Source: a virus. Taken from it: a DNA stretch of 64,000 nt. The position numbers were made by a program, and so were the translations under genes. Where the stretch lies: positions 1 through 64,000 of IMG/VR virus record IMGVR_UViG_3300017989_000057; one strand, written 5' to 3'. Below are positions 7,308-15,247 of this stretch, piece by piece. The stretch's first letter is position 1. Every line of letters starts with the position of its first letter. Under the pieces are notes generated by a model, which saw only the letters and a list, made by a program, of their open reading frames with translations, searched no databases and was not told the origin of the DNA.

Positions 7308-8113
7308 AACCAGACTGGTTGATCCAAACGAACATGGAAGGTGTGGACACCGGTCCTATGATGGCTGAGGTTCTGCGCCAAGGAATGCAGGTTCGCAGGA
7401 TAGAGCATCGACCTGGAGCCCAGGTTGACTTTGATGGATACGACCCTCACGATTGCATCGTCTGTTACGGCGACATCGATTTTGTGCGGCAAGTTTATCA
7501 AAGGGCACCGTTCATCCCAGGTGCTTGGTGTAATTTCAATCACATGAAATGTAGTACCTATTATGCGCATCTAGGTGAGCACTTACTGAATCAACAATAT
7601 ATGATGATGCCAGTCGGCGACCTATTGAGACGGTGGGACAAGCTGATTACATACGCCCCCGACCAATCATGGTTTGTACGACCAGACAGTGGTGCTAAGC
7701 CTTTCACGGGATATGTAGTCGCACCAGGAGACAAGCACAAAATCCAAACGCTGATCGAAGCGGTTGGTCCAGACACCTTGATAGTAGTGGCTCCAGAGAA
7801 ATCAATCACAGCGGAGTGGAGATTTGTCATCTGCAACGGGAGAGTCGTGGCCGGTTGTCAATACCTCCCGGAAGAGTCGCCGCATTATCCCACCCTTGCT
7901 TTGTGTCTGGCCATAAAAATCGGAGAACACCAATGGCAACCAGACCTGTGCTACACTGTCGATATAGCGGAATCAGACGGGCAGATGCATCTACTGGAAA
8001 TCAATAGCTTTAGCTGTGCAGGTCTTTATGACTGTGACTTGGAGGCTATTATCAGGTGCGCCAGCAAGGTGGCCGAAGAGGAATGGAATGACTACTGCGC
8101 CCCAACCTGTTAA
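7304..8113 (+). CDS. ATP-grasp domain protein
   Basis: 269 aa. It starts at a TTG overlapping the previous stop, with GAGGTG upstream. The C-terminal two thirds match the ATP-grasp fold seen in DUF4343-type proteins: WFVRPDSGAKPFTG around the nucleotide lysine, AEWRFVICNGRVV, and the metal-binding HLLEINSFS. ATP-grasp enzymes join a carboxylate to an amine or thiol. The substrate is unknown; peptide or amino-acid ligation is typical. Confidence 0.8.
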   Translation: MKPDWLIQTNMEGVDTGPMMAEVLRQGMQVRRIEHRPGAQVDFDGYDPHDCIVCYGDIDFVRQVYQRAPFIPGAWCNFNHMKCSTYYAHLGEHLLNQQYMMMPVGDLLRRWDKLITYAPDQSWFVRPDSGAKPFTGYVVAPGDKHKIQTLIEAVGPDTLIVVAPEKSITAEWRFVICNGRVVAGCQYLPEESPHYPTLALCLAIKIGEHQWQPDLCYTVDIAESDGQMHLLEINSFSCAGLYDCDLEAIIRCASKVAEEEWNDYCAPTC

Positions 8114-8606
8114 GATAGAACTCCAGTGGTCGGAACTCATGAGTGCCGCGATGGTCGGTGTTATGAGGCAGGTATCGAATCTCAAAAAGAAGCGTACCGA
8201 TAGGTATAATTGTCCGATTAGTAGGGGTTGGGAATTCCATATCCTTGGGGCTATTGGCGAAGCGGTTTTCGCCAAATGGCGAAATCTCTATTGGTGTGGC
8301 TCGCTGGGCAACTTTGATGCTGCTGATGTCGGCAAGTATCAGGTTCGCACGAGAAGCGAAGAGTGGCACAACCTGATTGTCCACAAGGAAGATAATGATG
8401 ATGATATTTTTGTTATGGTAACGGTGCATGGCGATGAGCACACACTGTGTGGCTGGCTTCGGGGAAGTGAGTGTAAACAAGACGAGTGGTGGGATGATCC
8501 GTCGAAGAGGAATGGAAAGAAATCTCGCCCCGCTTATTTTGTGCCACAGTCGGCATTACACGACATGAAGGAACTGGTTGATGAACCGCAAGCTGCAAGC
8601 ACTTGA
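8088..8606 (+). CDS. possible PD-(D/E)XK-like nuclease fold protein
   Basis: 172 aa. Start at the ATG after GAAGAGG. A region with Glu in GAIGEAVFAKW, then Asp in NFDAADVG and the strand YQVRTR, is arranged like a degenerate PD-(D/E)XK core, with Arg where Lys is expected. The C-terminus ends with YFVPQSALHDMKEL, seen in small phage proteins of this kind. The nuclease idea is inference. Confidence 0.6.
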   Translation: MTTAPQPVKIELQWSELMSAAMVGVMRQVSNLKKKRTDRYNCPISRGWEFHILGAIGEAVFAKWRNLYWCGSLGNFDAADVGKYQVRTRSEEWHNLIVHKEDNDDDIFVMVTVHGDEHTLCGWLRGSECKQDEWWDDPSKRNGKKSRPAYFVPQSALHDMKELVDEPQAAST

Positions 8607-8649
8607 TCTCGAATATTCCGAGTGGTGTCACGAACTCTTGTAGGATGGG

Positions 8650-8814
8650 ATGGACCCCATAGATTTCCTGCGAATATTGAACCAGTATCAGTTTGTTTGG
8701 GAGGCATGTCGTCGTAGATGTGCCAACCTGTGTGTACAGCGTGGTCTCGTTGGTGTGGCGCGGGACATTATGACGAACGAAGACGGGACCATCGCTAAAG
8801 ACTGGAAGGACTAA
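8650..8814 (+). CDS. 54-residue hypothetical protein
   Basis: ATG with GTAGGAT upstream, ending four bases before the next gene. The protein is helical with three cysteines (ACRRCANLC). No family is recognised. A 20-codon frame at 8581-8643 lies just before it and may be a leader or a remnant. Confidence 0.5.
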   Translation: MDPIDFLRILNQYQFVWEACRRRCANLCVQRGLVGVARDIMTNEDGTIAKDWKD

Positions 8815-8818
8815 GGGT

Positions 8819-9268
8819 ATGTTTGGTAAGAAGAAGCAGGAATACGATTTTTACCTTGGTGGACCCATGCGTGGCTATCCAGAATTGAACAAGAAGATGT
8901 TTGCACTGATCGCACATATGCTGCGTGCAAAGGGTTTCACCGTCTGGAGTCCATCAGAGCATGAGAGCTATCTTAAGCTGTCGTTCGGACAATGCATGAC
9001 CGCCGACCTGAACGCAGTAATCAATGATTGTCGCAAGATAGCTTTGCTTCCTGGGTGGCGTGATTCGCTCGGTGCGAACATGGAAGCGTTCTCCGCATTT
9101 GCGTGTGGGAAGGAAGCTGTTGAGGTGGTACCGAATGAGGACAAGACCGATTTCGATCTTGCTCCCCTCACCCTCACTCAGTACCGGTTGCCGTATCAGA
9201 CGGGGGAGACTCGTCAGTTCGACCCACATCGCTGTGGTCTGAACTCGTTTGAGCCGGACGAAGAATAG
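8819..9268 (+). CDS. DUF4406 / nucleoside deoxyribosyltransferase-like
   Basis: 149 aa. The N-terminal core YLGGPMRGYPELN, the SPSEHE strand, and IALLPGWRDSLGANMEAFSA with the catalytic-type Glu are typical of DUF4406, related to nucleoside 2-deoxyribosyltransferases and the SLOG superfamily. Members may act on nucleosides or nucleotide signals. It is the last gene of the rightward operon. Confidence 0.85.
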   Translation: MFGKKKQEYDFYLGGPMRGYPELNKKMFALIAHMLRAKGFTVWSPSEHESYLKLSFGQCMTADLNAVINDCRKIALLPGWRDSLGANMEAFSAFACGKEAVEVVPNEDKTDFDLAPLTLTQYRLPYQTGETRQFDPHRCGLNSFEPDEE

Positions 9269-9380
9269 GGGCTATATGAGCCTCGTACATATAGCGCAAA
9301 CGCTGTTTATCGCTGAATGCTATACACACAGCGAGGAAGGCAAGGATGCCTACGGTGATACATCGCTTGTTGTTCATCAT
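9174..9380 (-). CDS. possible small membrane protein
   Basis: 68 aa, leftward, with AAGGTGG before its double ATG. Residues 6-22 are hydrophobic (CITVGILAFLAVCIAF), giving a membrane anchor or signal, followed by a polar Ser/Thr-rich tail. It overlaps the convergent DUF4406 gene by 95 bases and the 47-residue frame at 9307-9450, so only one of the two leftward frames may be real. Confidence 0.45.
   Translation of the reverse strand: MMNNKRCITVGILAFLAVCIAFSDKQRLRYMYEAHIAPILRPAQTSSDHSDVGRTDESPPSDTATGTE
9271..9295. terminator. hairpin between convergent operons
   Basis: GCTATATG at 9271-9278 pairs perfectly with CATATAGC at 9288-9295. It lies just after the DUF4406 stop and has no T-run, so intrinsic termination would be weak. 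Its position between convergent operons suggests a two-way transcript end or RNA-stabilising hairpin. Confidence 0.5.
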
Positions 9381-9450
9381 ACCACCTTCGCCAGAAGCAT
9401 AGCATCTTTTTGAACTCTCGCCAGAATAGTCGGAGCCAGTCCTCGACCAT
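9307..9450 (-). CDS. possible 47-residue Arg/Trp-rich protein
   Basis: The leftward ATG overlaps the stop of the coiled-coil gene (TAATG), a common coupling signal here. The product is rich in Arg, Trp and Phe (WLRLFWREFKKM). It overlaps the frame at 9174-9380 in another phase. Confidence 0.4.
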   Translation of the reverse strand: MVEDWLRLFWREFKKMLCFWRRWYDEQQAMYHRRHPCLPRCVYSIQR

Positions 9451-9755
9451 TACATCTCCCCCTCCGCTTTGTTGGGTTTATCGTCATCGTCTTCTTGCGG
9501 CGGCTGATTTTCCAGCAGACTTTTCAGCCTGTCTCTTTCCCTTCTAGTTGCCTCCAGGTCAAACAATAGATACTTGAGACAGATACGAAGGTCATTGAGC
9601 GACCTGGAAATCTTGCCCACGTCTTCCTTGATCTGTTTGTGTCTCGCCTTGGTTTCCTCGACCAATGGGGCTAGCTGCTTTTGCTTGTCTGCTGGCAGGT
9701 TAGCAATTTCACGGATCAATTCCCTCAGTTTTTTGTTGAATGCTTCTTCGTCCAT
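9450..9755 (-). CDS. coiled-coil protein, possible planctomycete-type family
   Basis: 101 aa with AAAGGATGG upstream. The protein is a long charged helix: LRELIREIANLPADKQKQL, then LRICLKYLLFDLEATRRERD, and an acidic tail. From memory, the FDLEATRRE-type block is conserved in a short family common in planctomycete genomes, some annotated as regulators. If a search agrees, it points to the host. Function unknown. Confidence 0.75.
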   Translation of the reverse strand: MDEEAFNKKLRELIREIANLPADKQKQLAPLVEETKARHKQIKEDVGKISRSLNDLRICLKYLLFDLEATRRERDRLKSLLENQPPQEDDDDKPNKAEGEM

Positions 9756-9758
9756 GGC

Positions 9759-9845
9759 TTAGCCATCCTTTCTTGAATCCCACACTACCTCCAAAGCTGG
9801 AGCGACCTTTAGTCTCCCAAACTGCTGTCCGGTTAAATCAATCAT
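9759..9845 (-). pseudogene. 28-codon fragment resembling an AP2/HNH protein start
   Basis: A leftward ATG after AAAGGTG encodes MIDLTGQQFGRLKVAP and stops after 28 codons. The LTGQxFGRLxV opening is typical of phage AP2/HNH endonucleases, whose catalytic part is missing here. It is most likely the 5' remnant of such a gene, though it may still be translated. Confidence 0.5.
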
Positions 9846-9877
9846 TTGCGATCACCTTTTGCACCTTTTGTGTGGTC

Positions 9878-10315
9878 CTACTGTCTTATACACCCCGAGT
9901 AGTCGGTAGCTAGGTTTTCCCACTTGTCGATCGAGTTGTCTGCTTCCGAGTGGCAGTCCTTACAGAGATAAAGCAAAAAAAACGGTCGAGAATGATCCGG
10001 GTGGTGGGCTTCGATGTGGTCCTCAGACCCGCAGAATTCGCATTCTGTCAATGGAATGAGTTTACCCGATTTCACAGCTTGACGCACAAGGTAGCGGGCG
10101 TGGGCCTTCTCCGGGTACTTTTCCTTGTCTCGGCGGGTGTGGGCTGCGTTGGTCGTGGTGGGCTCACAGCGGCGTTCTTCGTTGGTCAGCTTGGATGCGC
10201 ATGAACGACAACAGGTGTGTTGCTTGCCTAGCTTCTCGGTCTGATTGATGCGCTTGACCGCTTTCTCAAACGTTTTCCCACACCAGGCGCAAGTAACTGT
10301 CTTGGTTTCAGCCAT
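9878..10315 (-). CDS. HNH endonuclease with zinc ribbon
   Basis: 145 aa. The ATG at 10315 has AAAGGTGG upstream. The N-terminal zinc ribbon (CAWCGKTF and CCRSC) is followed by a compact HNH core: CEFCGSEDHIEAHHPDHSRP with the catalytic His pair, then CKDCH. This is a standard small phage HNH nuclease. Its stop overlaps the class B motif at 9885. Confidence 0.85.
   Translation of the reverse strand: MAETKTVTCAWCGKTFEKAVKRINQTEKLGKQHTCCRSCASKLTNEERRCEPTTTNAAHTRRDKEKYPEKAHARYLVRQAVKSGKLIPLTECEFCGSEDHIEAHHPDHSRPFFLLYLCKDCHSEADNSIDKWENLATDYSGCIRQ
9885..9894 (-). promoter_or_regulatory. class B promoter-like motif
   Basis: GGTGTATAAG reading leftward, at the end of the HNH gene and about 40 bases before the next leftward start. 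It is one of about 14 matches to the recurrent GGTGTATAAT motif and has no recognisable -35. Confidence 0.5.
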
Positions 10316-10316
10316 A

Positions 10317-11234
10317 CTACCACCTTTCCCACCTCTTTTTGTATCCTTCCGCATAATCGACAAAACGTTGGTCACAACGTATGGTATGGGCTACGATCTC
10401 GTGGTATATGGCCCGTATTTGTTTGACTGGTGCATTTGCAGGGAGATCGGTGTTTTCTACCGCCTGATCCGCTCTTGCTTTAGCGTCTTCGTATAGTTCT
10501 GTCACCCTATCGAATGGTAGTTCTCCACGTTTGATCATCGAGAGTCGCTCAGCCTGGGGTCGAGGGAACGTAAGCTTGCCTGTTTGCATGAGTTCTCTTA
10601 GTTGTTCCAGGAGTCGGATGGTATGACACGCACTGGACGTGCAATAGCCATGGCGTTCAATCTGGGCCTTACGCTTCGCCCCCAGTTTGCGTCTGGCTGG
10701 TCGGGTTTCTCTGGGATGTTGCAGGAAGAGCAGGCGTATGATTTCATCCATCTCTTCCTTTTGTGGGTGGAAGACTGCGCGGATATCCTCGACTACTTCG
10801 TCTTCGTCGGGAGTGCGCTTGATCGGAACGAGTTGTGTTCCTGTAACCTTGCGCCATTCGGATTGTGCATACCCGCCTATGCGACGGGCGAACCGTTTAC
10901 AGGCGAACAGTTCCCTGCTGCGAAGCAAAGCACCACCTATGTCGGTGCGTTCGATGATGTTGGTTTCTGGAGCGAACAGGATTTCATAACAAACCGGGTC
11001 TCCCATGATCAGCAGTTCCATGAATCGTTGCAGGGAGTAGATTACTGTGTCTGGTTCTCTTATGACTCGATGCTGGAATCGGCCCAGACCAGCGAGATAT
11101 TCGAATGGGGGTACCACAAAGCCGCGATAGTCGTAATCGCTCTCTGGGGTGCTTGTTCCATACAGTCGAGACCCGGCCATTATCAGAAGGTCTGGATTAT
11201 CTAATGCTCGATTAAGTTCGTTTTCTTGAGTCAT
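10317..11234 (-). CDS. nucleotidyltransferase of the pol-beta superfamily
   Basis: 305 aa. The ATG at 11234 overlaps the upstream stop. The core GSRLYGTSTPESDYDYRGF is the Gly-Ser...Asp-x-Asp signature of nucleotidyltransferases. A long helical C-terminal region follows with several Arg/Lys clusters. This matches predicted nucleotidyltransferases common in large phages (COG3541-like). They transfer a nucleotide to RNA, protein or a small molecule; the target is unknown. An RNA-repair role alongside the RNA ligase at 46956 is inference. Confidence 0.85.
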   Translation of the reverse strand: MTQENELNRALDNPDLLIMAGSRLYGTSTPESDYDYRGFVVPPFEYLAGLGRFQHRVIREPDTVIYSLQRFMELLIMGDPVCYEILFAPETNIIERTDIGGALLRSRELFACKRFARRIGGYAQSEWRKVTGTQLVPIKRTPDEDEVVEDIRAVFHPQKEEMDEIIRLLFLQHPRETRPARRKLGAKRKAQIERHGYCTSSACHTIRLLEQLRELMQTGKLTFPRPQAERLSMIKRGELPFDRVTELYEDAKARADQAVENTDLPANAPVKQIRAIYHEIVAHTIRCDQRFVDYAEGYKKRWERW

Positions 11235-11587
11235 GTGATTTTCATTCGCTGCATGAGGGTCTTGACCTTTTCGGCGCATTGCTTGTGGTCTTCGATGTAC
11301 ATTTCCATGAAGTCGCTTGGATCGAGTGGGGCTTGTGCTTCATAGGCGTAATCTATAAAGCGTGCTTCGGGCAGGATTTCGATGATGTGTTGTTTGATAA
11401 TCTCTATCTGACGACCGGGTTGGGCCTCGATTATGGCTGGCTTAGATGGTACTGGTTGGCCGTTGTCCTTGGCGAACTGGCACGATGCAACGTACACTCT
11501 TTCCATGGCTGCTAGCTCTGAAATGAGCAGCCATCGCTGGACCAGAAAGTCGAGCAACAGTTTGCGGTTGCTTCCTTGTGTGATCAT
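11231..11587 (-). CDS. hypothetical protein
   Basis: 118 aa with GGAG before the ATG. Mostly helical (LLLDFLVQRWLLISELAAME), with no recognised motif. It is translationally coupled to the nucleotidyltransferase. Confidence 0.65.
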   Translation of the reverse strand: MITQGSNRKLLLDFLVQRWLLISELAAMERVYVASCQFAKDNGQPVPSKPAIIEAQPGRQIEIIKQHIIEILPEARFIDYAYEAQAPLDPSDFMEMYIEDHKQCAEKVKTLMQRMKIT

Positions 11588-11599
11588 TTTGTGTCTCCG

Positions 11600-11866
11600 T
11601 TAGCTCTTGACTTCAGTTTTCATTTCATCGACACAATCTACGGCAAGACCCCAAAGGTCAGATGCACGCCCTATGATTACGTCAAGGCCAAAGCTGCGAC
11701 GTATCTTTTGATATTCTCCCTCGACGGATGTTTCAACCAACATGGACACAAATAGAGTACCCTGGAAGTATGTGCTTTTGAGCACCCAGTGTTTGGGGGA
11801 GTTGACCCACAGCATGTTCTCGAACCGCTGTACGAGTTGAGGCTTCGATGTTTTAGCCATCTCCAT
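11600..11866 (-). CDS. hypothetical protein
   Basis: 88 aa. GGAGG lies seven bases before the ATG at 11866; a GTG at 11869 and an ATG at 11860 are alternatives. The protein is an alpha/beta mix with no family recognised. It overlaps the end of the NUDIX gene. Confidence 0.65.
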   Translation of the reverse strand: MEMAKTSKPQLVQRFENMLWVNSPKHWVLKSTYFQGTLFVSMLVETSVEGEYQKIRRSFGLDVIIGRASDLWGLAVDCVDEMKTEVKS

Positions 11867-12305
11867 CACGCTTCCTCCACTGTTCGTGCCACTCGTCGGG
11901 GTGGCTATCGTAGTGTTGTATTAGGTATGCTAGATACATCAGACTTTCACTGACAGATGGGGCAAGGCTTTGGCCGAGCGCGTATATCTCAGCGATCGTG
12001 AACCATCCTACCCCTACGATGTCGTCACAGGCTGGCCTTGGTTTCCCAGACCACTGTTGACAATAAAAAACCTGGACGCGATATTTGCCTAGGCGTGTAC
12101 CACACAGCTTTCTGAATTGTCCTCCCTCAAGTCCCACTTCTTCTTTTAGCTCTCGGGCGGCTGTGTCGAGAGGTGTCTGATCTTCTGGGTCCGCTTTGCC
12201 ACCGGGGAAAACCCAGGTGCCGCTAGCGGTGTCGGACATCGATCTCTGAGCTAACAGAAATCGGTCATCCTGTCTGAGAATGGTCCAGACAACCTCGACA
12301 GTCAT
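11853..12305 (-). CDS. NUDIX hydrolase
   Basis: 150 aa. The NUDIX box runs from GGKADPE to RELKEEVGL, with the catalytic REL-x-EE-x-G and one extra residue in the first loop. MutT-like enzymes hydrolyse nucleoside diphosphates linked to another group, such as oxidised dNTPs or NDP-sugars. The WVFPGGK opening favours MutT-type dNTP cleaning. A class B motif lies upstream at 12346-12355. Confidence 0.9.
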   Translation of the reverse strand: MTVEVVWTILRQDDRFLLAQRSMSDTASGTWVFPGGKADPEDQTPLDTAARELKEEVGLEGGQFRKLCGTRLGKYRVQVFYCQQWSGKPRPACDDIVGVGWFTIAEIYALGQSLAPSVSESLMYLAYLIQHYDSHPDEWHEQWRKRDGDG

Positions 12306-12345
12306 AGTCGCCCCCTTTCACGACGAAGTGAGGACTTCCGTAGTT

Positions 12346-12355
12346 ATTATACACC
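12346..12355 (-). promoter_or_regulatory. class B promoter-like motif
   Basis: GGTGTATAAT reading leftward, about 40 bases before the NUDIX start and just after the MazG-like gene ends. No -35 is seen at 16-19 bp. Confidence 0.6.
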
Positions 12356-12362
12356 ATTCAGA

Positions 12363-12935
12363 TTACCGATCGTCGCCGTCGCCGTGCAGCGTCCCCCTTT
12401 GTTTGCGCCCAGTGAGGTTTTCGATGTTGGCGACGTAGATTTCTTCCAGAGTAAAATCACACCTGCGGGCGATTTCTTCTACGCATGAGATAATGTGGGA
12501 AAGGTGGTTGGGGAGTTCGGTAAACTGACCCCTCTCGTGTGGTCTGCCACCGAATTGATAATACCATCTTTGCAGTGCATCGGCTACTGCGACGGCGTGT
12601 TGATTCATATGCAGTACCAGTTGTGGGAAAGCAAGTAAACGAATCTGATGCAGGATAGATGCGCCTCTCATCTCGTACATCATGCTGAGATCGAGATCGG
12701 TGTCGCAGCAGATGTTGGCGAGATACCAGCAGCAGTCGCCGAGTTCTTTGCCGATAGCGGCCCTCCGCTTGTCGGTCATATCCCAGTTGCCATCGCGGAT
12801 AAGCTTCTTGACTTTTTCGGATACCTCACCACACTCCCCAACGATACCAAGAGCAGGATAGATCAACCTGCTACTTTCTACTTCCAGGTAAATAGCGGTG
12901 CTCCGAGCCCTCTCCTGGTATTCATACAAATCCAT
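12363..12935 (-). CDS. MazG-like NTP pyrophosphohydrolase
   Basis: 190 aa. The ATG at 12935 has GGAGAAGA upstream. The all-alpha NTP-PPase signature is present: GIVGECGEVSEKVKKLIRDG gives the EExxE-type motif, and KELGDCCWYLANI gives the ExxD motif. These enzymes hydrolyse NTPs or dNTPs to monophosphates, and some phage members lower alarmone levels. Neighbouring NUDIX and HPRT-like genes support nucleotide metabolism. Confidence 0.88.
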   Translation of the reverse strand: MDLYEYQERARSTAIYLEVESSRLIYPALGIVGECGEVSEKVKKLIRDGNWDMTDKRRAAIGKELGDCCWYLANICCDTDLDLSMMYEMRGASILHQIRLLAFPQLVLHMNQHAVAVADALQRWYYQFGGRPHERGQFTELPNHLSHIISCVEEIARRCDFTLEEIYVANIENLTGRKQRGTLHGDGDDR

Positions 12936-12936
12936 A

Positions 12937-13647
12937 TTATTCTTCTCCGTTCTCTTCCTCTGACACTTCGTGTTTGCCAAGCTTCATGGTTGGTTGCCAC
13001 TTGGCGTTCTGGGTGTCTGTTGCATAATACTTGTATGGATCATCCAGAGTTTCGAGCACCCAGTCGGCCAGCCCTTGGTTAACGGCATCTTCGGCGGTGA
13101 ATATGGTATCGTGCGAACAGAGTTCCTCGATCTTTTTCATTGTGATGCGAGGCTTGGCAGGCTTCATGCGGCTGAAGTAGATTTCATACATACGTTGCCG
13201 TAGTTTTGTGGTGAATTTGGCCCATGCCTCCACGGATTTGCATGTGCCATTGAGGGCCTCGAATCCGTCGTGTATCATGAATGTGCAATGTGGGGCAACA
13301 ATGCGGGAGTCGCACGCCTGGATAATAATAGACCCCATGCTCATAGCATGTCCCCAGCAGATGCCGTAAACATGAGCCCTAGAAGCTCTGATAGCGTCAT
13401 ACATTGACATACCGTGATACCAGTCACCGCCCAGGTTGTTCATGTGTACCACAATTGGCTGAGCAGAGATTCTGTTCAGATGAGTGATTGCTTTGAGGAA
13501 AAACTCCGACATCTGGCAATCCGTGCCCGATTCGCCACTCTCATGGGTCATCTCGGCATCATGCGATCCCACATGAATCATTCTCTTGGATGAAAGATAG
13601 CTGTAATCAAACCATCGGTCTATGTCTTCCTTTACGTAGTTTGCCAC
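12937..13647 (-). CDS. ClpP-like serine protease
   Basis: 236 aa with a GTG start overlapping the previous stop. The ClpP triad is visible: Ser103 in GHAMSMGS, His126 in TFMIHDG, and Asp180 in the SHDTIFTAEDA segment. The fold and length match ClpP. Here it lies in the metabolic operon, not with capsid genes, so it is more likely a stand-alone or host-interacting protease than the prohead protease at 28246. Confidence 0.88.
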   Translation of the reverse strand: MANYVKEDIDRWFDYSYLSSKRMIHVGSHDAEMTHESGESGTDCQMSEFFLKAITHLNRISAQPIVVHMNNLGGDWYHGMSMYDAIRASRAHVYGICWGHAMSMGSIIIQACDSRIVAPHCTFMIHDGFEALNGTCKSVEAWAKFTTKLRQRMYEIYFSRMKPAKPRITMKKIEELCSHDTIFTAEDAVNQGLADWVLETLDDPYKYYATDTQNAKWQPTMKLGKHEVSEEENGEE

Positions 13648-14687
13648 TACTCCAACCTTTCCTTACCAGTCTTGTTCATGTAGAAAAGACTGTCAAACAT
13701 TCTCTGTGCATCTCCCTGATCGGCTACGATATGAGGAATACCGTGCCATTGTAGGAATGCGTGGATTCGTTCGGCGATTTCGTGTATCTCTCCGATACTA
13801 TGAAAGCGGATACCATTTTCGACAAGGTGCTTGGGTCGCAGATAGATAACACTACGGTATCCTTCGATGTCTTCAAGCACCCGCTTGTACAGCTTTGCCA
13901 AGTGGATGCGGAACTGAGCATCCATCCGTCCCCGATGATGGAACATCATATAGACATACGACAGGAACGTAGGACAGTCTGATATGACAATATTGGCTTT
14001 GGATGCTGCGTTTTCTTCTCTTGCCCGCTGCGAATACCACAGCATGAATTGGTCCATTGCGTCGGGGTGGCGATCATACTTTTGGATGAAAGACGTGGCG
14101 TACTCAAGCACATGGAATGAGTTGTCGCGAAGACGTGTGTTGAGTAGATGGCTTAGTTCTTTGGCTGTTTCGGTTTTGCCAGAACTAGGTGCTCCGCAGA
14201 TGCCGATCTTCTGTCTAAAGAAATCCCAAGCCGCTAACGGACATTCCTGTAGCTCAACACCGAAGATTTCCCCGGTAGTCGGAGGCATTCTGCCATTCGT
14301 GGATTCGATTTCTAACACAGCGATTTTCATCGGGGCTTCGATGGTGTCGAGTGTCACGATGAATCCTGTACCCGTTGTGCGGAGATGGTATCGTTTCTTG
14401 ATGACCTGTAGCTTGCTGTCAGCGGTGAGAATAGCAGCGGTTTCTGGGTCAATGTTGCGGTTTTCCTCAATTCTCCGTCCGCTGCTTTTGTCGCCGCCTT
14501 TTCGTGTGAGTTGTCGCACGCTGACACCGGGGGTTTCCCTGGTGGTGCAACGAACGCGGAGATTGGGACTCAAGTAATCGTCCTGTATGTTGACGGTTAA
14601 CCCCTCGATTTGGGCACCAAGGAAATTGACAATATGGGGGATGCTTTCGTGCGGGAATACGTAGGATCGTTCGAGTTCAACTGTCAT
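13647..14687 (-). CDS. CYTH domain fused to a P-loop kinase/ATPase
   Basis: 346 aa. The ATG at 14687 overlaps the upstream stop and has AAGGA before it. Residues 1-135 fit a CYTH domain: VELERSYVF with Glu4 and Glu6, basic strands LRVRC and VRQLTRK, then VTLD and VLEIES. The usual Lys of ExExK is Ser here. Residues 160-346 form a P-loop domain with Walker A GAPSSGKT (165-172) like nicotinamide riboside or nucleoside kinases. CYTH proteins act on triphosphates in a tunnel. The fused substrate is unknown. Confidence 0.75.
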   Translation of the reverse strand: MTVELERSYVFPHESIPHIVNFLGAQIEGLTVNIQDDYLSPNLRVRCTTRETPGVSVRQLTRKGGDKSSGRRIEENRNIDPETAAILTADSKLQVIKKRYHLRTTGTGFIVTLDTIEAPMKIAVLEIESTNGRMPPTTGEIFGVELQECPLAAWDFFRQKIGICGAPSSGKTETAKELSHLLNTRLRDNSFHVLEYATSFIQKYDRHPDAMDQFMLWYSQRAREENAASKANIVISDCPTFLSYVYMMFHHRGRMDAQFRIHLAKLYKRVLEDIEGYRSVIYLRPKHLVENGIRFHSIGEIHEIAERIHAFLQWHGIPHIVADQGDAQRMFDSLFYMNKTGKERLE

Positions 14688-15000
14688 TGGCTGTTTCCTT
14701 CGGTAGTGACGGTAGGTCACAATAACGGCATTTCTCTGCGTTCCCTTCTTTCCCATAACAGTATGGGCATAGCGTTTTCAGTGGGTGAGTAGCTGCATGG
14801 ACGGTCAAGATAATCTCCGTACACTGTTCACAGATGCAGACACCACCCCACACCTGATGCATATTGGTTGTTGGCTTGAGCTTTCCGCAGGCGTCACACG
14901 TCAGTCGTTTGGCCGATAAGGCGTCGGAGTTTCTCCACGACAAGACGAAAGTGTCCGAAATAAAGCTCAATAAAATCGCCACGAGTCCACGCATGTCCAT
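14677..15000 (-). CDS. zinc-ribbon protein
   Basis: 107 aa if started at the ATG at 15000, which has GGAG seven bases upstream. It overlaps the next upstream gene by 107 bases, so a later non-ATG start is possible. The conserved part begins at LTCDACGKLK and carries CDAC, CICEQC, CPYC and CRYC pairs, enough for two zinc sites. Function unknown. Confidence 0.6.
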   Translation of the reverse strand: MDMRGLVAILLSFISDTFVLSWRNSDALSAKRLTCDACGKLKPTTNMHQVWGGVCICEQCTEIILTVHAATHPLKTLCPYCYGKEGNAEKCRYCDLPSLPKETANDS

Positions 15001-15247
15001 CCATTATCTCCGGTGTGCTGCGGATAAGATCGGCGTATTGTGGAAGTTCTTGGCACAGCGAGTTTTGAATATCCTTCTGGTCTTTGTAGGTGTCGAAATC
15101 GAAAATGACTGGTGTCCCAGTAGTTCGACGGACACGTCCATTAAGACCGTCAGTATTTTTGCTAGCCTTGGTCTTGGCAGTCTTTTCCCCCATCTCCAAC
15201 AATGTGTCCCATTTGTCCAATAGTCGTTGCACCTTTACCGTATTCAC
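14894..15247 (-). CDS. hypothetical protein
   Basis: 117 aa with a GTG start overlapping the upstream stop (GTGA) and GGAGGG before it. Charged and mixed alpha/beta (VIFDFDTYKDQKDI). No family is recognised. Confidence 0.65.
   Translation of the reverse strand: MNTVKVQRLLDKWDTLLEMGEKTAKTKASKNTDGLNGRVRRTTGTPVIFDFDTYKDQKDIQNSLCQELPQYADLIRSTPEIMDGHAWTRGDFIELYFGHFRLVVEKLRRLIGQTTDV

Noticed and set aside
8581-8643. 20-codon frame before the 54-residue gene
   Set aside because: Very short, overlaps the previous gene and has weak start signals; possible leader only, so not called.
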